From Nocardiopsis gilva YIM 90087 (GTDB lineage Bacteria > Actinomycetota > Actinomycetes > Streptosporangiales > Streptosporangiaceae): 64,000 bases of DNA. The position numbers and the translations under genes were made by a program. The stretch's first letter is position 1, and every line of letters starts with the position of its first letter. The stretch covers positions 1,550,001 through 1,614,000 of the forward strand of contig NZ_CP022753.1 of assembly GCF_002263495.1 (NCBI RefSeq), given 5' to 3'. This document shows, piece after piece, positions 15,908-24,717 of the stretch. Below the pieces are notes generated by a model. That model was not told the origin of the DNA, searched no databases, and saw nothing but the letters and a program-made list of their open reading frames with translations.

Positions 15908-17713
15908 TCAGCCGGACCGCAGACTGCCGTAGAGGTCGCGGTAGGTCTCAGCGATTCTTGGCCAGGTCCGGTGTGCCGCGACCTCCGCCCGGCCCGCCTC
16001 CGCCAGGGTGCGGCGCAGCTCCGCGTCTCCCTGCACGCGGTCCAGCGCCTTGGCCAGCGTTTCGGCGTCTCCCGGCGGCACCATCACGCCCGCCTCGCCC
16101 CCGGCGAGCAGCTCCCGGAGGGCCGGAAGGTCGCTGGCCACCACGGGTCGCCCCAGGGCCATCGCCTCCACCGGCTCCAGCGGGGTCGTCAGGCGGCAGG
16201 CTCGCATGTCCTGCCTCGGCACGGCGAAAACGTCGAGTGCGGCGTGCGCGCGCCTGGCGTCCTCCGGACCGATCCGCCCGGGCAGCACGCACGTGTCCTC
16301 CAGCCCCAACTCCTCGACAAGCGAGAGCAGACGTGGCCGCGCCGTACCGTCCCCGACCAGCAGCACCCGCACCGCGACCCCCATGTCACGCAGGAGCGCC
16401 GCCGCCTCGATCAGCATGTCGAAGCCCTCGTCAGGGGCGATGCTGGAGACAGCCCCCACGACGAACTCCTCCGGCCCGATGCCGTATTCGCGTCGGAAGC
16501 CCGCGCCGTCGGGAGCGGCATCCAGCAGCGCCGGATCCACCGGGTGCGGGGCCAGCACGACGCGCTCCGGGGCCACACCCCGCGCGACGATCTCCTCCCG
16601 TATGGTCTGTGACGGCGCCACCACCGCGTCCGCCGCGCGCATGACCTCCGACTCGCGCTGGACGACCAGCCGGTGGTGCTCGCTGCCCTCGGCCCCCGGC
16701 TCGGCAGTCGACAGCGATGCCTCCTCCAGGAACCCGCGCACCTCGTAGACGACGGGAACCCCCAGCCGCGCGCCGACGTCCAGCGCCACCGACCCGCTGC
16801 GGTGGTCAGCGGCGGCATGCAGGGCGGCCGGGCGCAGCCTGCGGGCGACGTCGGCCGCCTCACGCGCCGACTCTTCGATCCGGGGGCCGAGTCCCTCGCG
16901 GAACTCCGTACCCGGGCTCAGCCGGTGATAGGGGATGCCGTCCACCAGCACCCGCTCGGCCGTGTCGACGCCGCCGCGGGGCCAGCCCCCGAATGCCGTC
17001 ACGTGCGGGTCCAGACCGGCGTCGCGCTGCGCTGTGGCGATGCGGTGAGTGCGCACCGTGTACCCCGTCTCGGCGTGCGGAAGCGCGTTGGAGACCAGGT
17101 GCAGCACCCGCCCTGGCACCCAGTCGATGGTAGAGGCCTCGAATTCGGGTCGGACGGGCAAGGGACCCAACGCGGCGCGCTCCCCGAGCAGGTGGCGATA
17201 CAGCTGCCCGCAGAACCGGTGCGCGTCGGCGTAGAGCGCGACCTCGGCCAGCGCGTCGCTGATCCGTCCCTCCTCGAACAGCCTCTGACCGCTGCGGTAC
17301 GCGAGCGCGCCGCGCAGCGGGGCCTCGTACCGGGCGGGCAGCCGCGAGAGCCGACTCAGCACCGCCTCGCTCAGCCGCGGCTCCTTCACCGCGCTCAGCA
17401 CCGCGGCGAGCCTGTAGAGGAAGCGCCGCCCCCGTGGCGTCCGCTCACTGGCCCTGGCGGTCAGGTAGGGAACCAGCTTCCGCGCGCCCTCCGCCCGCTC
17501 CTGGGCCGCCAGCAGCAGGACGGCGACGGCGGGAAGCCGCGGTCGGGAACGGTCCCACGGGCCCCAGGCGAGGCGCAGCAGTACATTCGTGACGCGGTGC
17601 GGCAACCACCGGGCGAAGCGATAGGAGTGCCGCACCAGCACGTCGTAGGCATCGGCGGCACGGGCGCAGGCGCGTGCCGTCAGGATGCCGGCGCACGGGG
17701 CTACCTTCACCAT
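15908..17713 (-). CDS. GT4 family glycosyltransferase with N-terminal helical extension
   Basis: About 601 residues. The first 190 are basic and helical with no recognised domain. The rest is a GT-B fold GT4 enzyme: GRVLHLVSNALPHAETGYTV (acceptor half), VPVVYEVRGFLEEA, VAPSQTIREEIVARGV, EFVVGAVSSIAPDEGFDMLI, RVLLVGDGTARPRLLSLVEE, and the donor-binding EPVEAMALGRPVVASDLPAL with the E-x7-like acidic pattern. GT4 enzymes transfer sugars from nucleotide-sugars with retention. ATG 17713 starts 6 bases beyond the TGA of the upstream GT2 gene, with GGAGGG inside the end of that gene, so translation is coupled. It is the last gene of the cluster. Confidence 0.85.
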   Translation of the reverse strand: MVKVAPCAGILTARACARAADAYDVLVRHSYRFARWLPHRVTNVLLRLAWGPWDRSRPRLPAVAVLLLAAQERAEGARKLVPYLTARASERTPRGRRFLYRLAAVLSAVKEPRLSEAVLSRLSRLPARYEAPLRGALAYRSGQRLFEEGRISDALAEVALYADAHRFCGQLYRHLLGERAALGPLPVRPEFEASTIDWVPGRVLHLVSNALPHAETGYTVRTHRIATAQRDAGLDPHVTAFGGWPRGGVDTAERVLVDGIPYHRLSPGTEFREGLGPRIEESAREAADVARRLRPAALHAAADHRSGSVALDVGARLGVPVVYEVRGFLEEASLSTAEPGAEGSEHHRLVVQRESEVMRAADAVVAPSQTIREEIVARGVAPERVVLAPHPVDPALLDAAPDGAGFRREYGIGPEEFVVGAVSSIAPDEGFDMLIEAAALLRDMGVAVRVLLVGDGTARPRLLSLVEELGLEDTCVLPGRIGPEDARRAHAALDVFAVPRQDMRACRLTTPLEPVEAMALGRPVVASDLPALRELLAGGEAGVMVPPGDAETLAKALDRVQGDAELRRTLAEAGRAEVAAHRTWPRIAETYRDLYGSLRSG

Positions 17714-17718
17714 CTTGA

Positions 17719-19392
17719 TCACCCTCCGGACAGGACACGGCGCCAGAACCCGGATGTGGGGGCCCCGCGCAGCCAGCGCAACCGCCGCTCGAGCCGGTCG
17801 GCACGGGCGCGCTCCCGCTCCGCCAGTCGCTGGGCCGCTTCCACCTGACCGCTGCACGCGGGACACGTGGGTGGCTCTGCCGGGTTCCGCTTCTTCTTGG
17901 GGGGATCACCGGCGAACACTCTGGACCCGTCCACCCAGCGGACCCCGTAGATCTCGTCCACGACCTCGTCGATGTCGTCCGCCGTGGCGCCGAGATGGTA
18001 CGCGCGGGCGAAGGCGGCGGTGCGCTCCAGGCGGGGATGGGCCGCACCCTTCGAGGTGCGCCGTGACCGGGTGCGCCGCGACAGGACGCAGACCAGCCCC
18101 GCCCCATCCTTCTCGGCGATGTCGATCAGTGTGCTCAACGTCTGGCGCGTGGGTCTGCTGTCGGCGGGAAGCGTCAGTCGGAACGGCACGGATACGTCCC
18201 GGTTCGGCGGCGCGTCGCTGAGGCGGATCCGGCTGTCGAGGCGGTAGGTCTCCCGCAGCAGGCGCAGGTCGATCCGCGGGTCGTCGAGCGGCGCGCGGCA
18301 CGAGGCCGCGTCCAGTGTTGCCCACGGTCCCACGAGCACGATGCGTATGTCGTTCTTCTCCCCGGCGAGCAGGCCGTCCACTGTGTCGCAGACCCGCTCC
18401 CAGGGGTGGCCGTCGACGCTGATGACCACGTCGACGTAGGGCACCTGCCACTGCCGGCCCGGGATATTCCGGCGCAGATGGGAGTCGGGGACGCGATGAG
18501 CGACGTAGGGCGTTCGGTAACGGGTGCCCTCCTCACGCCGCGCCCGCATCTGGGGTTGGCCGAGGTGCCAGCCGCTGGAGTCGAGGTCGGGGACGAAGAC
18601 AGCTCCGGCCTGCGCGAGGCGGTACCCCAGTTCGACGTCCTCGCCGAGAACCAGCGTGGCATCCATGCCGCCGACGGCGTTGAACAGGTCGCGGCGCATC
18701 GAACACGTGGCTCCCGTGAACACCTGGTACGCCCGGTGCCCCGCGGACCGCAGCGTGTCGGTGCGGTCGAGGATCTTCTCGATCCACAGCTCCCCGCCCA
18801 TGTCGCGCTTGAACAGCTCGGCGGCGCGTCCGTGCCGCACCGCTTCGTAGATGTGCTGCGGCGCGAGCTTTCCGGGCGCATGGTTCACGAACCGCTTGTG
18901 GCCGAGGACCCCGAGGTAGTCCGCGAGGTGGTGCCAGCGGAGCTGCGACTCCACGTGATCGCGGTAGACCAGCATGTCGGAGTCCAGGCGGAGGACGACT
19001 TCCCCGTCCGAGGCCGCCACGCCCGCGTTGACCGCGTGACTCGGACCCCACACCCCTGAGTTCGGGCGGACGATCCGGGTGGTGGTCGGCCGGATCTCCG
19101 GTAGGGAGAGCGGGGGATCGGTGCCGTCGTCGACGACCACGGCCTCCAGCAGGTGCGGCGGGTAGGTCTGGGCGGCGAGGGCGGCGAGCACCAGGCCCAG
19201 CTTCTCGGCGTTGCCGTACGCCGGAACGACCACGGAGACGCACAGCCTCGGTGTCCAGTCGCCGATGGCCGGAGGCTGCAGCGCGGAGTAGTCGTTGCGG
19301 CGGATTCGGGCTTGGTAGCGGGCGGGATCTGCCGCGTCACCGCTCCCTGTACCGCCTCCTGGCTCAGGCGATGCCTTGTCGACGACCGTCAC
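17719..19392 (-). CDS. GT2 family glycosyltransferase with CxxC-coiled-coil tail
   Basis: A 557-residue enzyme. The GT-A domain (about 48-290) shows LCVSVVVPAYGNAEKLGLVL, EAVVVDDGTDPP, the DxD-type LRLDSDM, FTGATCSMRRDLFNAVGGMD and LGEDVELGYRLAQAG, as in chondroitin-polymerase-like GT2 enzymes. A middle region repeats a weak nucleotide-sugar-like fold (VDVVISVDGHPWERVCDTVD). The C-terminus has CPACSGQVEAAQRLAERERA, a CxxC followed by a coiled coil. The start is GTG 19392 after GGGGGAG, 29 bases inside the end of the preceding GT2 gene. Acceptor and sugar are unknown. Confidence 0.85.
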   Translation of the reverse strand: MTVVDKASPEPGGGTGSGDAADPARYQARIRRNDYSALQPPAIGDWTPRLCVSVVVPAYGNAEKLGLVLAALAAQTYPPHLLEAVVVDDGTDPPLSLPEIRPTTTRIVRPNSGVWGPSHAVNAGVAASDGEVVLRLDSDMLVYRDHVESQLRWHHLADYLGVLGHKRFVNHAPGKLAPQHIYEAVRHGRAAELFKRDMGGELWIEKILDRTDTLRSAGHRAYQVFTGATCSMRRDLFNAVGGMDATLVLGEDVELGYRLAQAGAVFVPDLDSSGWHLGQPQMRARREEGTRYRTPYVAHRVPDSHLRRNIPGRQWQVPYVDVVISVDGHPWERVCDTVDGLLAGEKNDIRIVLVGPWATLDAASCRAPLDDPRIDLRLLRETYRLDSRIRLSDAPPNRDVSVPFRLTLPADSRPTRQTLSTLIDIAEKDGAGLVCVLSRRTRSRRTSKGAAHPRLERTAAFARAYHLGATADDIDEVVDEIYGVRWVDGSRVFAGDPPKKKRNPAEPPTCPACSGQVEAAQRLAERERARADRLERRLRWLRGAPTSGFWRRVLSGG

Positions 19393-21409
19393 AGTCTCCC
19401 CCGATCTTCTGTGCTGGGACGGTGCCCGCTTCCCACGGTGCGAGGAACGGCTGCTCGCACTCCAGGAGCGAGCTGGGCCGCCACCCGTACCACTGCCGAC
19501 TGCCGGAGCGCAGGTAGCAGGCGGTGCCCTCGGTCCATAAGTGGCCTGATGACTCGCTGCGCCGCGTCACGTAGCCGAGTCCGTGCGTGGCGTAGATCCG
19601 GCCTCCGGAGCGCACCACGTTGAGGAGGAGCTGGGAATCTTCGGAGGCGGCGATCGGTCGGAACGCGACGAGGTCTTCCACGACCGCGCGGTCCATGCTG
19701 ATCGTGCCGCCCGATACGAAGGAGGTGGGCCGCTCGGACGTGGTCGCGAGGCGGATCGTCTGGTGGAAGTCGACCAGATAGACGTATTCGTCGGAGCACC
19801 CGAACACGTCGGCGCCGGAGTAGTCGCGGGCCAGGAGCAGGTCGGCGAGGTGGTCCGGCGAATACCAGTCGTCATCGTCCATCTTGGCGATGACGCTCCC
19901 GCTCGCCCTGGCCGCCAGCTGGTTGAGCAGGACACCGAAACGGGTGTCGGAGTCGGCGGCGTGGACGGTCAGCTCTCGTCCGGTGGCGCGGAAGGCGGAG
20001 ACCGCCGCACGCACCTCGGGGAGATCGGGGTCGCACCCGTGCAGGCCGAGGACCACTTCGAGGTCGACGCCGCGCTGGCGCGCGATCTGGTGCAGGGCGA
20101 AGCCCAGCATGCCGGGGCGACGGGTGCACAGGATGACGGAGACCGTTGGGGCCGGAGGAGCGGGGAAGCCGAGGCGGGCGCCGATGCGCCGCCACCGCGC
20201 CGCGGAGCCGTGCGTGCGCAGTGCGGCGCGGCGCAGCCGCACGCTGTGCTCCTCGCGGGTGAGCGGGTCGGCGAGGTCGTCGGCGGTGACCGAGGTGAGG
20301 AGCGTCCGAAGCTCCTCGCCCAGGCATCGGCCCCAGCGGGGCACCGGACCGCTGAACACGGGCACGCCTCCGGCCGCCAGCCCGGCGACCGCTCGGACCG
20401 CTGCCAGCGGCCCGCTGTGCTGACGCCATTCGACGCGCACGCCGCGCAGGTGGCGGAGACGGGCGAGGTCGACGTCGGTGATGGTTCCGGAGTCGGGAAC
20501 GCGGAGGAGTTCGGTCCTGCCGATGACGACAGCCCAGCGGTCCGGCCGCGGTACCAGGACCGCGACGCGTTCGCTGGTCGTCTGCCGGAAGCCCATCGGG
20601 TTCACGACGCGCTCGTCGATCGGCGGCACGTCGTCGACCTCCAACGCGCCGGGCCGCAGTTCGCGGATGCGTCTGCCGTCCCCGGCCTGGCCGAACCTCG
20701 CCCAGGACAGCGCGGCGATGCCGGTCCGGTCGACGCGATCGATGCGGTCGTCGGTCCAGTAGGGCGGTTGGCCGTTGTGGGTGCACAGCGCGGTGTCCGC
20801 GATGGGCGCTACCCCGCGCAGCGGCACCGGCCCGCGCGCGCTCACGCGGACCGCCGTGGGGTCGCCCGGTCGCCACAGCGACGCGTCCGGGCCGCTGAGG
20901 GCCACCAGAGGCGAGGCCGTTGACTGCCGTCGGCCGCCGCCGATCGATCGCGCCACGGCCAGGACCGCCTCCCGCACAGCTACCGCTTCCAGGAACCGGA
21001 ACTCGCAGCTCCACGCGTCGTCGGCGTGACGGCGGGCCTGCAGGTCATGGAGGTCGGCCCATTGGTCGATCCCGGGCGCGGTCGGCAGGGGAGGCGTGCG
21101 GGACTCCGGCACGGCGGCGATCCCGAGGAGGATGTGCGCCGAGGGCGGCAGCGCCTCAGTAAGCACGAGGGCACGGCGCAGATCCGTGGGGGTCGCCGCG
21201 ACGAGTGCGGCCAACCCGATGGGCGAGGGCGGGTCGCGGAGGGCATCGGGGCCCTCCGGAAGGTCGCCGTCCAGGTCGACCACGCGGCAGTCGGCGGGTG
21301 GCGTTCCGGTCGGGAGCTGGTCACGTGCGGCATCACCGCCGATGTGGCACAGGAGCGCGCGCTCGCGCCCGGACAGCTCCAGCGCCGTGCGCAGCAGGTC
21401 GTGGATCAC
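19364..21409 (-). CDS. large GT2-type glycosyltransferase with N-terminal region of unknown fold
   Basis: About 681 residues. Residues 422-681 are a GT-A domain: TVSVILCTRRPGMLGFALHQ, DTRFGVLLNQLAARASGSVI, AKMDDDDWYSPDHLADLLLA (DxD-like DDDD near 511), GGTISMDRAVVEDL and ASEDSQLLLNVVRSGGRIYA. The 420 residues before it match no family I can name; parts such as RVAVLVPRPDRWAVVIGRTE and GPLAAVRAVAGLAAGGVPVF look like a degenerate GT-B-like unit. GTG 21409 overlaps the TGA of the upstream methyltransferase (GTGA), so the two are translationally coupled. The enzyme probably adds a sugar to the same glycan as its neighbours. Confidence 0.8.
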   Translation of the reverse strand: MIHDLLRTALELSGRERALLCHIGGDAARDQLPTGTPPADCRVVDLDGDLPEGPDALRDPPSPIGLAALVAATPTDLRRALVLTEALPPSAHILLGIAAVPESRTPPLPTAPGIDQWADLHDLQARRHADDAWSCEFRFLEAVAVREAVLAVARSIGGGRRQSTASPLVALSGPDASLWRPGDPTAVRVSARGPVPLRGVAPIADTALCTHNGQPPYWTDDRIDRVDRTGIAALSWARFGQAGDGRRIRELRPGALEVDDVPPIDERVVNPMGFRQTTSERVAVLVPRPDRWAVVIGRTELLRVPDSGTITDVDLARLRHLRGVRVEWRQHSGPLAAVRAVAGLAAGGVPVFSGPVPRWGRCLGEELRTLLTSVTADDLADPLTREEHSVRLRRAALRTHGSAARWRRIGARLGFPAPPAPTVSVILCTRRPGMLGFALHQIARQRGVDLEVVLGLHGCDPDLPEVRAAVSAFRATGRELTVHAADSDTRFGVLLNQLAARASGSVIAKMDDDDWYSPDHLADLLLARDYSGADVFGCSDEYVYLVDFHQTIRLATTSERPTSFVSGGTISMDRAVVEDLVAFRPIAASEDSQLLLNVVRSGGRIYATHGLGYVTRRSESSGHLWTEGTACYLRSGSRQWYGWRPSSLLECEQPFLAPWEAGTVPAQKIGGDCDGRRQGIA

Positions 21410-22533
21410 GCCGTTTCCTGTTTCCAGGTGAAGACGTGGACGCTGTCGGCCTCCCCGGGGAGGCTTTCGCGCTGGAGGACGGGGTCCTCGGCCATCCAGT
21501 GGTCGCCCGCGGCCTCGTCGTCGGCGGGGTCGGTGTCGTCGTCCAGGACGATGAGAGCCGATGGCGAGCACAGCGGGAAGAGGACGGGGCCGGCCGGGTA
21601 GTGCGCCCGCGCCCCCGCGTCGGTCGGCGGCCCGTCGACGAACAGCATGTCGATGCCGGAGAGGTCGCGAACGGCCTCCCGGTCGTACCAGCGCCAGGCC
21701 GGGGCGTCGGCGTCACCGGGGGCGTCGCGGTCGTCGCCGTCGTCTCGCTGCCATTCGGTCAGCGGCGCGAAGCGCACCTCGACGATGTCGTCCAAGCCGT
21801 GCGCGGCCACCATGTCCCGGGCCAGCCGCGCGTAGCGCTCGTCGTGTTCGAGCGTCACGAGCCTTCCGGTACCTGTCCGGCGCAGCGTCTCGCCCAGCCA
21901 GATACTGCTGGTCCCGCTCCCGCACTCGACGACCAGTCCGGGCTGCCGCTCCAGGACGGCGAGGGCGACGAATCGCTGGACGTCGGGCGAGGTCGCCCAG
22001 CCGCGCGGTGTCGGCACCTTCGGGCTGAACCGCGCCGCGGCACCCGATTTCTGGACATCCTCCTGCATCGTTCCACCGGAGCCGGAGTTGTCCTGGCGGG
22101 GGATGCTGTCGGAGGTACTTGGGAAATGCCCGAACTGATGTGCTTGCGGTGTGTCGGCGGCTCCCGAGCGTATATGGTCCAGATTTCCGTGGATTTCCCG
22201 GACGGCCGTGCGCACGCGGTCGAACGATCCGGCGAGTTCGGCGCGCGTGCCCTCGATAATCTCGGCGAACTCCACGCGGTGTTCGCCGAACGCCTCGGAC
22301 ATACTCCGCGTGTTCTGGTCGAGGGTTCGGCTCAATCGGAGTATCTGGTGCGTTACACGGCGCACGAGGAGGGCGAGAATGCCGAGCACGAGCCCGACCG
22401 TGCCGAGGGCGGCGAGCCCGAGCGCCGCCGCCCATCCCAGAGCGTCGGCCGTGCGCAGGGTGGCGAGTAGCCCGATGCCGCCAACCGCGCCGACCACCAG
22501 CAGAGTCAGGAGCCGAGCCCGCGGCAGCGGCAT
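21406..22533 (-). CDS. membrane-anchored class I SAM-dependent methyltransferase
   Basis: A 375-residue protein. Two hydrophobic segments lie at about 7-27 and 33-57 (LLTLLVVGAVGGIGLLATL, LGLAALGTVGLVLGILALLV), followed by a coiled region (about 60-150). The methyltransferase domain begins near 175: motif I is LVVECGSGTSSIWLGETL, then GRLVTLEHDERYARLARDM, IDMLFVDGPP and ALIVLDDD, as in the methyltransferase-24 group. A glycan or lipid-linked sugar acceptor at the membrane is inferred from the cluster. ATG 22533 follows GGGGG. It is the first gene of the four-gene minus-strand unit, with divergent TPR genes across a 270-base promoter region. Confidence 0.8.
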   Translation of the reverse strand: MPLPRARLLTLLVVGAVGGIGLLATLRTADALGWAAALGLAALGTVGLVLGILALLVRRVTHQILRLSRTLDQNTRSMSEAFGEHRVEFAEIIEGTRAELAGSFDRVRTAVREIHGNLDHIRSGAADTPQAHQFGHFPSTSDSIPRQDNSGSGGTMQEDVQKSGAAARFSPKVPTPRGWATSPDVQRFVALAVLERQPGLVVECGSGTSSIWLGETLRRTGTGRLVTLEHDERYARLARDMVAAHGLDDIVEVRFAPLTEWQRDDGDDRDAPGDADAPAWRWYDREAVRDLSGIDMLFVDGPPTDAGARAHYPAGPVLFPLCSPSALIVLDDDTDPADDEAAGDHWMAEDPVLQRESLPGEADSVHVFTWKQETA

Positions 22534-22802
22534 GGTGGAACCCCCGTGATCGAAGAAAATCGCTGTGTCGGAATGCCCGAAACCGATGTTTGCCGAATGG
22601 GCGCTGCGGCGGCGGAACTCAGCAATGATTCCCGCTGCGCTCCGATATCGAATCGGAGCTGAATCGACAGCGCCAATCGGCAGCATGCTAACCGGAGTGG
22701 ACCTCGGTTAACAGGAAACACGCCCGGTGCCTACTCGCACGTCAATGATTGATGTCCCGGAATGCCGACATTGACGCTTCCGCGTCCTCTACCGTGGTGA
22801 TC

Positions 22803-23390
22803 ATGACTTCGACCAACCCCTCCGCCGAAGTAAAATCGAGCATTATAGGACCCGAGGGACTTCCCGCGCGTATCGCCGAATTGGAACTCGATGGGAAAAC
22901 CGAGCGGGAACTGCGCGACCACCCGGAGGAGCGCGGCGAGATCCTGCTCGACGCCGCGGCCGTGCTGCAGAGCGACGGCGAGTTGAGCCGGGCACTCGCC
23001 GTGTTCCAGTACCTCATCGAGGAGGCGGTGGATCGGGAGGACGCCCAGTACGCCACGGTCGGCAAGATCGACGTACTCCTGGAGCAGGGAAACGAGGCCG
23101 CTGCCGACGCGGAGCTGCAGGATCTGTGGTCCCACGGGCCGATGGAGGGTCCCGCGGTCCTGTTGGGCGAGCTCCTCGAAGGCAACGGGCGCCTGGAGGA
23201 GGCTCTGACCTGGTTCGACTTCGCCTGCCGTGTCCACCTGCACGGCAGTGTCAAGCACCTGGGGGATGTGGACCTCGCCTACGTGCCGGAACTGGTCGGA
23301 CGTGCGAGGGTGCGGGGCGCCCTCGGCCGCGCGGCGGATGAGTTCGACGTTCTGGTCGGCACCAATCGGGAAAATGGGCCGAGCGACTAA
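22803..23390 (+). CDS. tetratricopeptide-like protein, short paralogue
   Basis: About 195 residues of helical repeats: GEILLDAAAVLQSDGELSRA, VFQYLIEEAVD, VGKIDVLLEQGNEAAADAEL, LGELLEGNGRLEEALTWFDF. It resembles the middle of the protein at 23625 (AMAELELLERCAPTV, LGSLWAADGDLERALHWYTC), so the two are probably diverged paralogues; this one lacks the C-terminal cysteine cluster. ATG 22803 is chosen; an upstream ATG at 22749 is possible but its leader is of lower coding quality. It diverges from the methyltransferase-glycosyltransferase unit and may help assemble or regulate it. Confidence 0.7.
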   Translation: MTSTNPSAEVKSSIIGPEGLPARIAELELDGKTERELRDHPEERGEILLDAAAVLQSDGELSRALAVFQYLIEEAVDREDAQYATVGKIDVLLEQGNEAAADAELQDLWSHGPMEGPAVLLGELLEGNGRLEEALTWFDFACRVHLHGSVKHLGDVDLAYVPELVGRARVRGALGRAADEFDVLVGTNRENGPSD

Positions 23391-23624
23391 AGCGTCCCCG
23401 CGCCTCCCCCGCCTGCGGCCCCTCGTCGGGATACGCGGACGACGGCGCAAAGGCGTGGCACCGCACGGAACTGCTGCGGCCCGGCCCCCACATGGCGGTC
23501 CTCCGGCTCGGCAGCCGTAGGGAAGGGCCGCGGAAGGACGTGGAAGCCGATGCCCGGTGGTACAGAGGCGACGAATGCACGGAAAAGCCGGATGCGGCGG
23601 GGATCTGCGCACTATATTCGCCGC

Positions 23625-24551
23625 ATGTATAAGGGTTCCGATTTCGGCCGCTGGCAGCGGGATGAGGATCGGATCGCCGTGGCGCGGCGAATGGCGTGGC
23701 GCGACGGCAGGTCGACCATCCCTGGGCTGCTGCAGTTCCGGTCCGCCTCGCGCAGCGCGGGCGTGGCGGACCCCGAGGCGAGCACGCTGGAGTTTTGCGA
23801 CCACCTCATTCGGGAGGGCGACCGCCAGGTCTCACTGAGTGCCCGGTACTTCAAGGTGATGCTCCTGCGCGAGCAGGGCGAGCCCGAGCGGGCCATGGCC
23901 GAGCTGGAGCTGCTCGAGCGCTGCGCCCCCACGGTGCACACCGCCGAGCAGCTCGGCTCGCTGTGGGCCGCCGATGGCGACCTCGAACGCGCGCTGCACT
24001 GGTACACCTGCGCCCTCACCCTCGAACGCCCCTCCGACGGCGCGGAGCTGCGCGACCGGCGGCAGGCGGGGAGGAACCGCACGGCGCTGCGGACGACCCT
24101 CGGGCTGCCCCCGGACGACCTCGACTTCCGCATGTTCCAAGAGGACCTCGAAGCCGAGACGCGCTGCCTGCGGGAGCATCCCGACGTCGGCGAACCCGTG
24201 CTGACCCCCTTCTTCCCCCGGAGCGAGGTCGAGCGCGCGGCGGCCGCGGACGCGCTTCCACCCGGCGTCGATTCCGAGATGTACTACCAGCGCAACGAGA
24301 TCATCTGGCAGATCGCCGCCGAGACGCACGGGGTGTGGCGCCGCCGGTTGATCCCGGTGACGGTCGAGGACGCCGAGGTGGTGAAGAGACTTCCCTCGGG
24401 GAGAGACGATCAGCCGGGCACGCGCGAGTATTACCTGCGCGACCAGGGCGAACGCGAGGGGGCGCAGGCCTGGCCGCCCAACGATCCCGCTCCCTGCTGG
24501 TGCATGTCGGGCCTGTCCTACGCGTGCTGCTGCGGTCGCCCGCGGCGCTGA
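23625..24551 (+). CDS. TPR-like protein with C-terminal SEC-C-like cysteine cluster
   Basis: About 308 residues. The N-terminal half has helical repeats (RYFKVMLLREQGEPERAMAE, LGSLWAADGDLERALHWYTC). The C-terminus, APCWCMSGLSYACCCGRP, matches the SEC-C zinc motif pattern CxC-x8-CC. SEC-C motifs bind zinc and mediate protein contacts, as in SecA. ATG 23625 lies 6 bases after TATATT (23613-23618), which suggests a leaderless or very short 5' end. It follows its shorter paralogue by 234 bases. The role is unknown. Confidence 0.75.
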   Translation: MYKGSDFGRWQRDEDRIAVARRMAWRDGRSTIPGLLQFRSASRSAGVADPEASTLEFCDHLIREGDRQVSLSARYFKVMLLREQGEPERAMAELELLERCAPTVHTAEQLGSLWAADGDLERALHWYTCALTLERPSDGAELRDRRQAGRNRTALRTTLGLPPDDLDFRMFQEDLEAETRCLREHPDVGEPVLTPFFPRSEVERAAAADALPPGVDSEMYYQRNEIIWQIAAETHGVWRRRLIPVTVEDAEVVKRLPSGRDDQPGTREYYLRDQGEREGAQAWPPNDPAPCWCMSGLSYACCCGRPRR

Positions 24552-24656
24552 TCAGGTGAGCCAGTGGTGCCGCCGATGCCGAAGCGCGGGCGAGGGTCAG
24601 GAACCCGGCACAGCCAGAGCCGCCCGACGGCCGTCTTCCGGGCCGTTCGCCCGTCG

Positions 24657-24665
24657 TTATCCACA
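24657..24665 (+). other. DnaA-box-like sequence TTATCCACA
   Basis: A perfect TTATCCACA lies 53 bases before the AbiEi-like gene. A single box is not evidence for an origin; this word is also found upstream of some actinobacterial mobile genes and may overlap the promoter. Confidence 0.3.
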
Positions 24666-24717
24666 GCTCGTGGAATCGTCCTGGAGATCGGCAGAGCGTC
24701 CACCCACGCTGGGCTCC

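Noticed and set aside
24657-24665. Replication origin suggested by TTATCCACA
   Set aside because: Only one DnaA-box-like word is present, with no cluster of boxes and no dnaA, dnaN or parAB genes nearby.
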